Below, one piece after another: positions 34,803-42,717 of a DNA stretch of 64,000 bases (positions are counted from its first letter, which is position 1; every line of letters begins with the position of its first letter). Source of the DNA: Natrinema versiforme JCM 10478. Lineage in GTDB: Archaea; Halobacteriota; Halobacteria; Halobacteriales; Natrialbaceae. A model generated the notes under the pieces. That model worked only from the letters and a program-made list of their open reading frames with translations, searched no databases and was not told where the DNA came from. Location: NCBI RefSeq assembly GCF_000337195.1, contig NZ_AOID01000029.1:62001-126000 (forward strand). Direction: 5' to 3'. Both the position numbers and the translations under genes were made by a program.

Positions 34803-36044
34803 TCAGGGCTCGCGAAGCACGACGTCCTCGTCGGCCTCGCTCGGGAATGGGTTCGACAGTTCGGCGGCTCGTTCCCACTCGTCGTCGGTGACCAGACAGT
34901 CCGCGAGCCGCGAGCGAAGCGTCGGTTCGTGGGCGGCGAGATCGGTGCCGATGAAGACCAGTTCCGTCCGGCGGTCGCCGTGGTCGTCGTGCCACTCGAG
35001 GTCGGGTCGATTGGAGCGGTACAGCTCCCGCTGGACCTCGGGGAGGGCGGCGATCCACGGCCCGCGGACGGTCGCGCAAACCGAGGGGCCGGCCTGAGCG
35101 ATGTCGATCTTCACGTCGCGGCCGGCGATCCACGCCGTCCCCTTCGAGCGGACGATATCGTCGGGGAGGTCCCGGAGGAACGACGCGAAGCGCTCGGGAT
35201 GGAACGGGCGGCGCTCCCGGACGACGAACGAGTCGACGCCATAGACCTCGTCCGGATGGCGATGGTCGTCGTGTCCGTGGTCGTGATGGTCGTCGTGGTC
35301 GTTCGGTTCGTCTCCGTGTGCAGCGTCGCCGTCGTCGGCCAGCGCCCGTTGCCAGCCCGCTAACTCGCCCATCCGCCCGGGGTCGAACAGGTCGACGCCC
35401 AGTATGGGGTCCGGGTCGACCTCGCTGAACGTCGTGCGGATCGTCTCGGCCGTCGGCTGGAGCGCGCGGACGAGGTCCTCCGCCCGCTCGAGTTCCGCGT
35501 CGGTACAGAGATCCGTCTTGTTGAGCAGGACCAGATTCGCCACCTCGAGTTGCTCGATCACCAGATCCGAGAGCGGGCGATCGGTATCCCCGTCCTCCCC
35601 GCGGCGCTCGGGGACCTCGTCGCCGTCGAAGGCGTCCAGAAACAGCCGCGTGTCGAGGACGGTCACCAGCGCGTCGAGGTCGTAGCTGGCGGCCACGCGC
35701 GAGGACGTGGTAAAAAGCCGGGCGACCGGTGCGGGCTCCGAGATGCCGGAGGACTCGACGAGCAAGTGATCGAACTCCCGCTCGCGGGCCAACCGGACGA
35801 CCGCCGTCTCGAGGTCGTCCTGCAGTTCACAGCAGATACAGCCGTTCGAGAGTTCGGCGACCCCGCCCTCGACATCGAGATCGGAACCCTCGGCGACGAG
35901 TTCGGCATCGACGTTGACCGAGCCCATGTCGTTTACCAGTACCGCGAGGTCGCGGTCGGCCGTTCGCAAGAGATGATTGAGCAGCGTCGTCTTTCCCGCC
36001 CCGAGACTCCCCGAGAGGACGGTCACCGGAATCGGCGATTGCAT
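34803..36044 (-). CDS. COG0523 (CobW/ZNG1-like) GTP-binding metallochaperone
   Basis: 413 aa. G1 loop GSLGAGKT (12-19), the metal-binding CxCC motif in NGCICCEL (C69, C71, C72), LVESSGISEP, NKTD, and a CobW C-terminal domain. A His/Asp-rich insertion (about 250-275, DHDDHHDHGHDDHRH) between domains suggests zinc or nickel storage. Known relatives deliver zinc to client enzymes under zinc limitation; no Zur site or ABC zinc porter is visible near it. The start MQSPIPVTVLSG is preferred; the 27-codon longer version is shadow. Confidence 0.88.
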   Translation of the reverse strand: MQSPIPVTVLSGSLGAGKTTLLNHLLRTADRDLAVLVNDMGSVNVDAELVAEGSDLDVEGGVAELSNGCICCELQDDLETAVVRLAREREFDHLLVESSGISEPAPVARLFTTSSRVAASYDLDALVTVLDTRLFLDAFDGDEVPERRGEDGDTDRPLSDLVIEQLEVANLVLLNKTDLCTDAELERAEDLVRALQPTAETIRTTFSEVDPDPILGVDLFDPGRMGELAGWQRALADDGDAAHGDEPNDHDDHHDHGHDDHRHPDEVYGVDSFVVRERRPFHPERFASFLRDLPDDIVRSKGTAWIAGRDVKIDIAQAGPSVCATVRGPWIAALPEVQRELYRSNRPDLEWHDDHGDRRTELVFIGTDLAAHEPTLRSRLADCLVTDDEWERAAELSNPFPSEADEDVVLREP

Positions 36045-36200
36045 AGGAATGCGTTGTGACTCGAGGGGCAAGAAGCGTCGCCTCGAGGTGGGGCCGTCGA
36101 CTTGCAGGACGGAAATCGTCGCCACATTCTCGCCGGAGAAGTTACTGAACGAGAAAGTAATGAAAACCTACTTGTGTCGATGGGAAGAAAAACGGCTCGC

Positions 36201-38150
36201 ATGAAGCAGTGTCCCCGCCGCACCCTCCTCGGTGGCATCGGCACGACGATCACCGCCGCGATGGCAGGCAGCGCCGTCGGCGCGACGACTGTACAGTCGG
36301 GTAGCGACGCCGATTCGCCGGCAGTCGATAATCTCCTCGACTACCTTCCGGCGTCGGTCGCGTCGGACTCGATGATGGTCACGGCAACCGACTACGAGCG
36401 CCGTCGGGAAGCCAACGAACCCTACGAGCCCACCCCGGCCACCGGCCGCTTCCAGATCGATCCCGAATCCGTCTCGAAACAGGCCCTCGTCTACGACACG
36501 GGAGACGACGGGTTTTCGATGCCGATCACCGTCCTCGCCGGTGAGTTCGACCTCGAGGGCGAGGCCGAGTCTCGCGAGACCGACGGCGGCGTCGAGTACG
36601 ACTATCACGAAAACGAGGACACGGTCGCCGCCGCGACCGAGACCCTCGCCGTCATCGCCGACGCCGACGACACGGTCGACGACGCGTTCGCGGCGAAGGC
36701 GGGCGAGACCGAGCGCCTGCTGGCCGCCGAACCCGTCCTCGAGGACGGGTTCGAACTCTTCGACGGCGGTCGCGCCGGCTACACCGTCCAGACGGCCGAT
36801 AACTCGCAACTCCCCGATTCCATGGGCGACGTGACGGTCGAATACATCGCCCGAGCGATGACCGTGCTCGGTCCGGACACCCTCGAGATGAATATCGGGG
36901 TCGAACTCGAGGACGCCTCTGCGGTCACCGACGAACTGATCGAGACGCTCAAAGGCGACCTGGCCTACACCGCGACGACGGGCGAGCCGACGGTCGAAAC
37001 CGACGGCGCTCTCGTCACCATCTCCGTCGAGCGCGACCTCGCGGCCGAACGGGCGGTCAGGGAACACGACAGCCCCGGGTTCCTTCAGGCCGAACGCGAT
37101 TTCGATCTCGAGGACGACTACCTCGAAATCGAAGTCGGGCGCGGCGACCCGACCCCGATCGAGGACCTCACGCTCGAGGTCGGCGGCGAGGAGTACGACC
37201 GCGACATCTGGGCCGACGGCCACGGCACCCTCGAGGAGGGCGATACGATCGTCATCGACACGGACGACGTCGAACCGAACCTCTCTGTCACGCTCAAGCA
37301 CGATCACCAACTCGGCGGGAGCTCGAGCGGAACGACGATTCTCAGCCGGTTCGAGTTCGCGTTCGACTACGATATCGACACCGAGACCCTCGCAGTCGAG
37401 TACGAAGACGAGTTCCCGCTCGATGGCGATAAGGTTTCGCTCGTCGCCTACGACGAACGGCCGCGGTACCGACCCCGCGAATCGGAGGACACCATCGAGC
37501 CGAAAGCGACGACTCAGCCGTGGAGCGGGACGATGAGCACGGGCGACGAGGCGACGCTCGAGGACGTCCAGCCCGGCGATACCGTCCTCGTCTGTTGGGA
37601 GGGAACCGGACAGCAGGACAGCATCGCTCGCAGCCGTATCCGACCGCCGGGCCACGTACGCTTCGAGTACGACTACGAGAACGAGACGCTCTCGGCGACT
37701 ATCGAGTTCGAAGACGAGACCGAGCGGTCGGCCGCGGAGTACGAACTACTGATCGACGACGAGCCGGCGGCCACGCAGTGGGCCGACGAGTACGACACCG
37801 TCAGTTCGGGGACGACGATCGAACTCGAGGACGTGGCGGTCGGCACCGACGCCACCGCCGTTTGGGGCGACGAGGACATTCGCATCGGCGGCACGCGAGC
37901 GCAGCCGTCGATCCAGCTGGCGTTCGACGAGGAGACGGTCACGCACGAGGGCGGCGATGCCCTCCCCGCGTCGAAACTCGAGGCTCGCGTCTGGACGACC
38001 GACGGCCGCACCAAGATCGATATCGCCGACGAGGTCGACGGCGACTTCGAGGAAGGCGATTCGTTCACCGTCGACACTGAGGAAGCCCGCAGCATTATGC
38101 TCCGATACGACGGCGAGCATTCGGTCGGCTACGCGCATCCGCCGCGGTAA
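36201..38150 (+). CDS. large Tat-exported acidic protein, unknown
   Basis: 649 aa. Signal peptide PRRTLLGGIGTTITAAMAGSAVGA fits a twin-arginine export signal; an earlier ATG (36180, adding MGRKTAR) is possible. The mature protein is strongly acidic, with an N-terminal part (30-310) rich in Asp/Glu (LLDYLPASVASDSMMVTATDYE) and a C-terminal part of repeated beta modules: YDRDIWADGHGTLEEGDTIVIDTDD, TMSTGDEATLEDVQPGDTVLV, DTVSSGTTIELEDVAVGTDATAVW and DEVDGDFEEGDSFTVDTEEARSIMLRY. These look like three or four related 90-100-residue units. No anchor seen, so likely secreted or wall-associated. Confidence 0.8.
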   Translation: MKQCPRRTLLGGIGTTITAAMAGSAVGATTVQSGSDADSPAVDNLLDYLPASVASDSMMVTATDYERRREANEPYEPTPATGRFQIDPESVSKQALVYDTGDDGFSMPITVLAGEFDLEGEAESRETDGGVEYDYHENEDTVAAATETLAVIADADDTVDDAFAAKAGETERLLAAEPVLEDGFELFDGGRAGYTVQTADNSQLPDSMGDVTVEYIARAMTVLGPDTLEMNIGVELEDASAVTDELIETLKGDLAYTATTGEPTVETDGALVTISVERDLAAERAVREHDSPGFLQAERDFDLEDDYLEIEVGRGDPTPIEDLTLEVGGEEYDRDIWADGHGTLEEGDTIVIDTDDVEPNLSVTLKHDHQLGGSSSGTTILSRFEFAFDYDIDTETLAVEYEDEFPLDGDKVSLVAYDERPRYRPRESEDTIEPKATTQPWSGTMSTGDEATLEDVQPGDTVLVCWEGTGQQDSIARSRIRPPGHVRFEYDYENETLSATIEFEDETERSAAEYELLIDDEPAATQWADEYDTVSSGTTIELEDVAVGTDATAVWGDEDIRIGGTRAQPSIQLAFDEETVTHEGGDALPASKLEARVWTTDGRTKIDIADEVDGDFEEGDSFTVDTEEARSIMLRYDGEHSVGYAHPPR

Positions 38151-38279
38151 CCGAGTCGAAAACAGCGGTCACCGGAAGTGCGGTTTTTGGCTCTTAGGGT
38201 TCGATATTCCGAGCGACGGTGAGTCGGCCACCGCCGGGACGCGACATATTTTTGTCTCCGGCCCTGAGCATGATTGACG

Positions 38280-38576
38280 ATGACATTGGCCGATCGGATC
38301 GCGACGTTCCGGGCCACACTCGAGGAGTGGCTCCGCGGGCTCTATCACGGGATGATCGCCCACCCAGCCTACGAGAAGATCGAGGCCGAAGCGGAGGACC
38401 TCGAGGACGCGTTCATGCTGGCGTGTTTCCCCGACGCCTTCGGCATCCCGTCGCCGGTTTCGTACTACACGGCCGAACTCCTCCCGTTCCTCGAAGACGA
38501 GTATCAAGCGTGGGAGCGCCGGATGTGGGACCGGCAGTCGATTATCGAACGCAAAGGCCACCAGTACCACTTCTGA
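38280..38576 (+). CDS. small protein coupled to ArsA/Get3-type ATPase
   Basis: 98 aa, soluble and helical (RIATFRATLEEWLRGLYHGMIAHPAYEKIEAEAEDLEDAFMLACFPDAFGIPSPVSYYTAELLPFLEDEYQAWERRMW). Ends HQYHF. No family recognised with certainty, though it resembles a small conserved haloarchaeal protein. Its stop overlaps the ATPase start (TGATG), so the two are co-translated and probably work together. An upstream in-frame TTG (38274) is less likely than the ATG. A TATA-like ACATATTTTTG lies about 30 nt upstream. Confidence 0.78.
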   Translation: MTLADRIATFRATLEEWLRGLYHGMIAHPAYEKIEAEAEDLEDAFMLACFPDAFGIPSPVSYYTAELLPFLEDEYQAWERRMWDRQSIIERKGHQYHF

Positions 38577-39553
38577 TGACGGAATTTACCTTCTTCGGCG
38601 GCAAGGGCGGCGTCGGCAAGACGACCGTCTCGAGCGCCTACGCCCTCGAGTGCGTCGATGCGGGCCTCGAGACGCTGGTGGTCTCGACGGACCCGGCCCA
38701 CAGCACCGCCGACGTGTTCGATCAGGAGTTCGGCGACGAGCCGCGGCCGGTCGAGGGCTATGACGGGCTCTCGGCGATGGAGATCGACCCCGACCGGGAG
38801 GTACAGGACCACCTCTCGGAGCTCAAACAACAGTTCGGCTCGCAGCTCTCGGCGACGATGGTCAACGAGGTCGACATCCAACTCGAGATGGCCCATCAGA
38901 CGCCGGGTGCCTACGAGGCCGCCCTGTTCGACCGATTCGTCGAAGTGATGCGCACCGCGGACGACTACGATCGGGTCATATTCGACACCTCGCCGACCGG
39001 GTCGACACTGCGATTGCTCGCGCTCCCGGAGCTGCTCGAGCGCTGGATCGACCGGCTGATGGACAAACGCGAGCGCAGCATCGACCTCTTCGAGAAGGCC
39101 GCGATCGGCAACAACGAACCGCGCCGCGTGATGGAGGGCGATCCGATCCTCGCGCGCTTACAGGAGCGCAAGGAGCGATTCGAGTTCGCCGGCGAGGTGC
39201 TCCGCGAGGACGCCGCGTTCTACCTCGTCTTGAACCCCGACGAGCTCTCGATCCGCGAGACGCGCCGCTCGGTCGAAACGCTCGCCGAGGCCGACCTACC
39301 GGTCCGGGGGCTCGTGGTCAACCGCCTCTCGCCCGAGCCCGATCCCGACGAAAACGGCCGGGGCGCGCGCTATCTCCGCCAACGAGTCGCAACCGAACGC
39401 GACCGCCTCGAGCGGATCGAACGCGAGTTCGACGTGCCGATCGCCGCGACGATTGAGACCCGCGTCGAGGAAGTCCGCGGCAGCATTCTCGAGGACGTCG
39501 CCGCGGACCTCGCGATCGAGGTCGGAGACGGCGATCGGGCACCGACGACGTAA
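38576..39553 (+). CDS. ArsA/Get3 family ATPase
   Basis: 325 aa, single-domain. Deviant Walker A FFGGKGGVGKTTVSSAYA, switch-I STDPAHSTADVF, switch-II FDTSPTGSTLRLLALPELL and a late NPDELSIRETRRSVETL. Eukaryotic and archaeal Get3 proteins escort tail-anchored membrane proteins; ArsA drives arsenite pumps. No ars genes are nearby and the Cys residues of ArsA metal sites are not evident, so a Get3-like targeting role is favoured. Coupled to the small upstream gene by a 1-nt overlap. Confidence 0.9.
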   Translation: MTEFTFFGGKGGVGKTTVSSAYALECVDAGLETLVVSTDPAHSTADVFDQEFGDEPRPVEGYDGLSAMEIDPDREVQDHLSELKQQFGSQLSATMVNEVDIQLEMAHQTPGAYEAALFDRFVEVMRTADDYDRVIFDTSPTGSTLRLLALPELLERWIDRLMDKRERSIDLFEKAAIGNNEPRRVMEGDPILARLQERKERFEFAGEVLREDAAFYLVLNPDELSIRETRRSVETLAEADLPVRGLVVNRLSPEPDPDENGRGARYLRQRVATERDRLERIEREFDVPIAATIETRVEEVRGSILEDVAADLAIEVGDGDRAPTT

Positions 39554-39769
39554 CGGAGCCAGTCGTCGCGGTCGGCTACGGAGAAACGTGGTGTCTCGCC
39601 ACGACCCGGTGTCGCTGGGAACCGACGGTAGATTTCGGGTGTTCGTGCTGTGTCTCTTATATTCTCAAATAAATAAGGGTAAACCAAAAAATCGCTTGGC
39701 GCTAGTCCGAAATACAATGAATTATATTTATATTCCTCCCGTGCAACCACCTGCTAGGGAGTTAGTAAC
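39554..39769. other. AT-rich intergenic region before cstA
   Basis: Unusually low GC from about 39650 to 39735 (runs such as CAAATAAATAAGGGTAAACC) in otherwise GC-rich DNA; contains the cstA promoter. No gene seen. Confidence 0.6.
39722..39732 (+). promoter_or_regulatory. box A of cstA
   Basis: TTATATTTATA lies 38-48 nt before the cstA ATG, so a short leader of about 15-20 nt is expected; TAGGGAG in that leader could act as a weak ribosome-binding site. Confidence 0.6.
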
Positions 39770-41599
39770 ATGGCAGGTGTAATTTGGATCGTCGCACTGG
39801 TGCTCGTGTTGTTCTCGGTCGCGTACGTGGGGTACGGCCGGTACCTCCAACAGTTCGTCAATCTCGACGACAGCCGAGAGACGCCAGCACACAAGTATCA
39901 AGACGGTCAGGAATACGTCCCGGCGAAGAAGCCGGTGCTATTGGGGCATCACTACTCGAGTATCGCGGGCGGCGCGCCGATCGTCGGCCCGATTACGGCC
40001 GCACTGGTCTGGGGTTGGGTCCCGGCCGTACTGTGGGTCGCCATCGGCAACCCGCTGTTGGGCGCGGTCCACGACTTCGTCTCGCTGTCGAGCAGCCTGC
40101 GACACGAGGGGAAGTCCATCGGTTACATCATCGGGGAGTACGTCGGTGAACGGGGCAAGAACATGCTGCTGTGGTTCGCGTTCCTGCTGACGATCCTTGT
40201 CGTGGCCGTGTTCGCACTGGTCATCGGGATCGTCTTCAACGGCTACCCGCAGGCCGCCACCGCGAGCCTGCTGTACGTCGGGCTCGCGTTCGTCTTCGGA
40301 TTCTGGCTGTACCAACTGAACCTCCCGTTTTCGGTCGGGACGGTCATCTTCGTCGCCGGAATCTTCGCGACGGTCTGGGTCGGGATCCAGTATCCGATCG
40401 CGCTGTTCGGCTCGGAGTTCCCGAATGCACCGGACACGATCGTTCTCTTCGGCGAGACCGCACCCGGGTTCGTGCCCGAACTGGGATTCAACGCGAACGT
40501 GGGTGCGTGGGTCCTCGTGATGCTCGTCTACGGGGGCCTCGCCAGCGTCCTGCCGGTCTGGATGCTGCTGCAACCCCGTGACTACCTCTCGTCGTTCCTG
40601 CTGTACACCGGTGTCGGCGGGGCGTTACTCGCCGTCATCGTGGGGACGTTCATCACGTCCACCAGCGAGCCGCTGACCTTCCAGATCGACGCGTGGTACG
40701 GCATACTCGGCAGCGACAACGCGTCGTACGAACTGATGCCGCTGTTCCCGCTGCTGTTCATTACGATCGCCTGCGGGACGATCAGCGGGTTCCACTCGCT
40801 GGTCTCCTCGGGTACCACGGCGAAACAGCTCGATAAGGAGACCGACGCGCGGCTGATCGGTTACGGCGGGATGCTCGGTGAAGGACTCCTCGCCACCGTC
40901 GCGCTCTGTACGATCGGCGTCGCGGGGATCGCCGGTGCCGGCGGCATCGGCACGGCGCTGCCGAACTTCGCGACCGGCGGCGGCGTGATCCTCACCGCGT
41001 TCGGTCTTCCGGAAAGCTACGGTGCGCCGTTCATGGCGCTGGTACTCGCCAGTTTCCTCCTGACGAGCATGGACACCGCGGTCCGTCTCAGTCGGTACAT
41101 GGTCGAGGAACTCGTCGGGACGCCACAGACATCGATCGAGGAATACGGTGCGAATCGGTACGTCAACACGAGTGTCGTCGTCATCGCCGCCTTCCTGCTC
41201 CTCGGAACGGGCAGCTGGGAGGACCTCTGGCTGCTGTTCGGCGGTGCAAACCAGTTGCTCGCCGGGCTGGCGCTGCTGACGGGCACGGTCTGGCTCGCCA
41301 ACTGGGACCGGAGCAAGCAACTGATCAGCACGGGCGTCCCGCTGGCACTGATGTCGGTCGTGACGATCATCGGGCTGTTGTGGGTCGCCTTCTATCAGGT
41401 CCTGTACAGCCGGCTCCTCATGGGTGATCCGACCATCTGGACGTGGATCGCCGGCGGCGGCCAAATCCTGATCAACCTGACACTGATCGGATTGGCGCTG
41501 TCGCTGCTGCGCATGGGCTACGGAAACATCAAGTCCAGTCGCGGCCTCGGCGGCGACGCGGTCGCCGCGGACGGCGGCGAGCCGACAGAAGACGACTAA
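39770..41599 (+). CDS. cstA: carbon starvation protein A (CstA) family transporter
   Basis: 609 aa with about 16 membrane helices. GHHYSSIAGGAPIVGPITAALVWGWVPAVLWVAIGNPLLGAVHDF is the family N-terminal signature; CGTISGFHSLVSSGTTAKQL and MDTAVRLSRYMVEEL are later conserved blocks, and GGANQLLAGLAL is near the C-terminus. CstA and its paralogue take up peptides or pyruvate in bacteria; the substrate here is untested. A strong AT-rich promoter suggests regulated expression. Its stop codon overlaps the stop of the convergent neighbour by 3 nt. Confidence 0.93.
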   Translation: MAGVIWIVALVLVLFSVAYVGYGRYLQQFVNLDDSRETPAHKYQDGQEYVPAKKPVLLGHHYSSIAGGAPIVGPITAALVWGWVPAVLWVAIGNPLLGAVHDFVSLSSSLRHEGKSIGYIIGEYVGERGKNMLLWFAFLLTILVVAVFALVIGIVFNGYPQAATASLLYVGLAFVFGFWLYQLNLPFSVGTVIFVAGIFATVWVGIQYPIALFGSEFPNAPDTIVLFGETAPGFVPELGFNANVGAWVLVMLVYGGLASVLPVWMLLQPRDYLSSFLLYTGVGGALLAVIVGTFITSTSEPLTFQIDAWYGILGSDNASYELMPLFPLLFITIACGTISGFHSLVSSGTTAKQLDKETDARLIGYGGMLGEGLLATVALCTIGVAGIAGAGGIGTALPNFATGGGVILTAFGLPESYGAPFMALVLASFLLTSMDTAVRLSRYMVEELVGTPQTSIEEYGANRYVNTSVVVIAAFLLLGTGSWEDLWLLFGGANQLLAGLALLTGTVWLANWDRSKQLISTGVPLALMSVVTIIGLLWVAFYQVLYSRLLMGDPTIWTWIAGGGQILINLTLIGLALSLLRMGYGNIKSSRGLGGDAVAADGGEPTEDD

Positions 41600-42225
41600 A
41601 GCTGTAGCCGTCGGGCGATCAGCCCGAGCAGACCGACTTCTTTCCGCTCGATCTCCTCCCAGAGCCGGAAGGCCGTCGCGATATCGGCGTTCTCGCTGGC
41701 GACCAGGTCCTCCGGCTCGGGCGCGACGACGGCCAGATTGATCTCGTAGTGGCCGTTGTAGCCGTACTTCAACAGCGTCCGGTCGGAAAAGCCCGCGACG
41801 TGACTGCGGACGTCGTCGGGGATCGACGGTGCGACCGCGACGAACGTGAACTCGGTACTGTAGTGTTCCTCGTCGGGCTCGATCCAGTCGTCGGCCAGCC
41901 GATGGCCGAGATCGACGTACCGATCGAGCAGCCGGTCGTCGACGCTGTCGACCCGATCGACGAATAGGTGTTCGGTCGACTCGTGCTCGGCGATCGAGAT
42001 CGACGGATGGAGGAAGTGCTTCTGACTCGCGAGGTCCATCTGCCCGTACAGCGTGAACCGCTCGCCGTCGACCGCCCGATCCTTCTCTAGGTCGTAGTTG
42101 TGCAGCAGCCGGTCGCTCACCCGATCGACGTACTCGTCGTCCCAGTCGGGAACGGCCGTTGTTTCGGTTCCCGTACTCGAGTCCGTCCCACGGGACTCTT
42201 CGGATGCGGGCTCCCGGTCAGACAT
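41596..42225 (-). CDS. conserved haloarchaeal protein, unknown
   Basis: 209 aa, soluble and acidic. The first 30 residues are low-complexity Ser/Thr/Glu. The core has RVSDRLLHNYDLEKDRAVDGERFTLYGQMDLASQKHFLHPSISIAEHESTEHLFVDRV and YGYNGHYEINLAVVAPEPEDLV, then ENADIATAFRLWEEIERKEVGLLGLIARRLQ, probably an alpha/beta domain. I do not recognise a function. Position tail-to-tail with cstA may reflect shared regulation or chance. Confidence 0.78.
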   Translation of the reverse strand: MSDREPASEESRGTDSSTGTETTAVPDWDDEYVDRVSDRLLHNYDLEKDRAVDGERFTLYGQMDLASQKHFLHPSISIAEHESTEHLFVDRVDSVDDRLLDRYVDLGHRLADDWIEPDEEHYSTEFTFVAVAPSIPDDVRSHVAGFSDRTLLKYGYNGHYEINLAVVAPEPEDLVASENADIATAFRLWEEIERKEVGLLGLIARRLQL

Positions 42226-42390
42226 AGGTGGCGAGTCCTCCGTGGTCTCGAGCGGGTGCCGTTCGTGGGGCCGCTCGTCGGGGACAGCGAGTCGCAGTAG
42301 TGACCGTCTCCATGTGGGTAGATGCCACGTCGCGGGCAAAAGTCCGTCGGCACGGGGCCGGCCCGTTGCGAGCAGATTTAAGTGCGACTG

Positions 42391-42405
42391 GGGCATATCA
42401 TGCCC
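42391..42405. promoter_or_regulatory. palindromic candidate operator GGGCAT-ATC-ATGCCC
   Basis: Perfect 6-bp arms with a 3-nt spacer, placed between a box-A-like AGATTTAAGT (42373-42382) and the ATG at 42415, overlapping the expected transcription start. Such placement would give repression. Confidence 0.45.
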
Positions 42406-42414
42406 TAAATTCAC

Positions 42415-42639
42415 ATGGGGAAAGACCGCGAAGCCTGCGGGCGCTGTTCGATGTCGGTCGCCGTCGACGTCGCGAACGCCGGCACCGACGAGGAGGGACA
42501 GAACGACCGCGAGCCCTACGGCGAGGCGCGGATCGAGGTCGAGGAGGACGAACTGCGGACCGTCTCGCCCGGCGCGTGGCTCTCCGGGCTCGCGGGACGA
42601 CTCGACGACGCCGCTCAGCGGTTCGTCTGGGGACAGTAG
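42415..42639 (+). CDS. small CxxC protein, unknown
   Basis: 74 aa. One CxxC pair at the N-terminus (ACGRCSMS, C8/C11), then a very acidic stretch (GTDEEGQNDREPYGEARIEVEEDEL) and a C-terminal SPGAWLSGLAGRLDDAAQRFVWGQ, probably amphipathic. With only two cysteines it may be redox-active or bind metal as a dimer. A palindrome lies over its likely transcription start. No functional neighbour. Confidence 0.68.
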   Translation: MGKDREACGRCSMSVAVDVANAGTDEEGQNDREPYGEARIEVEEDELRTVSPGAWLSGLAGRLDDAAQRFVWGQ

Positions 42640-42717
42640 CAGTACCTTCGGGGCGGTCGGATCGAATATCCCGGTTCGCTCGCAAATTCTCGCGATCAGT
42701 GCGTCGGTGCCGTCGCC

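Noticed and set aside
36168-37655. Minus-strand frame of 495 codons
   Set aside because: Antisense to the secreted protein; repetitive Val/Asp/Arg translation with no motif.
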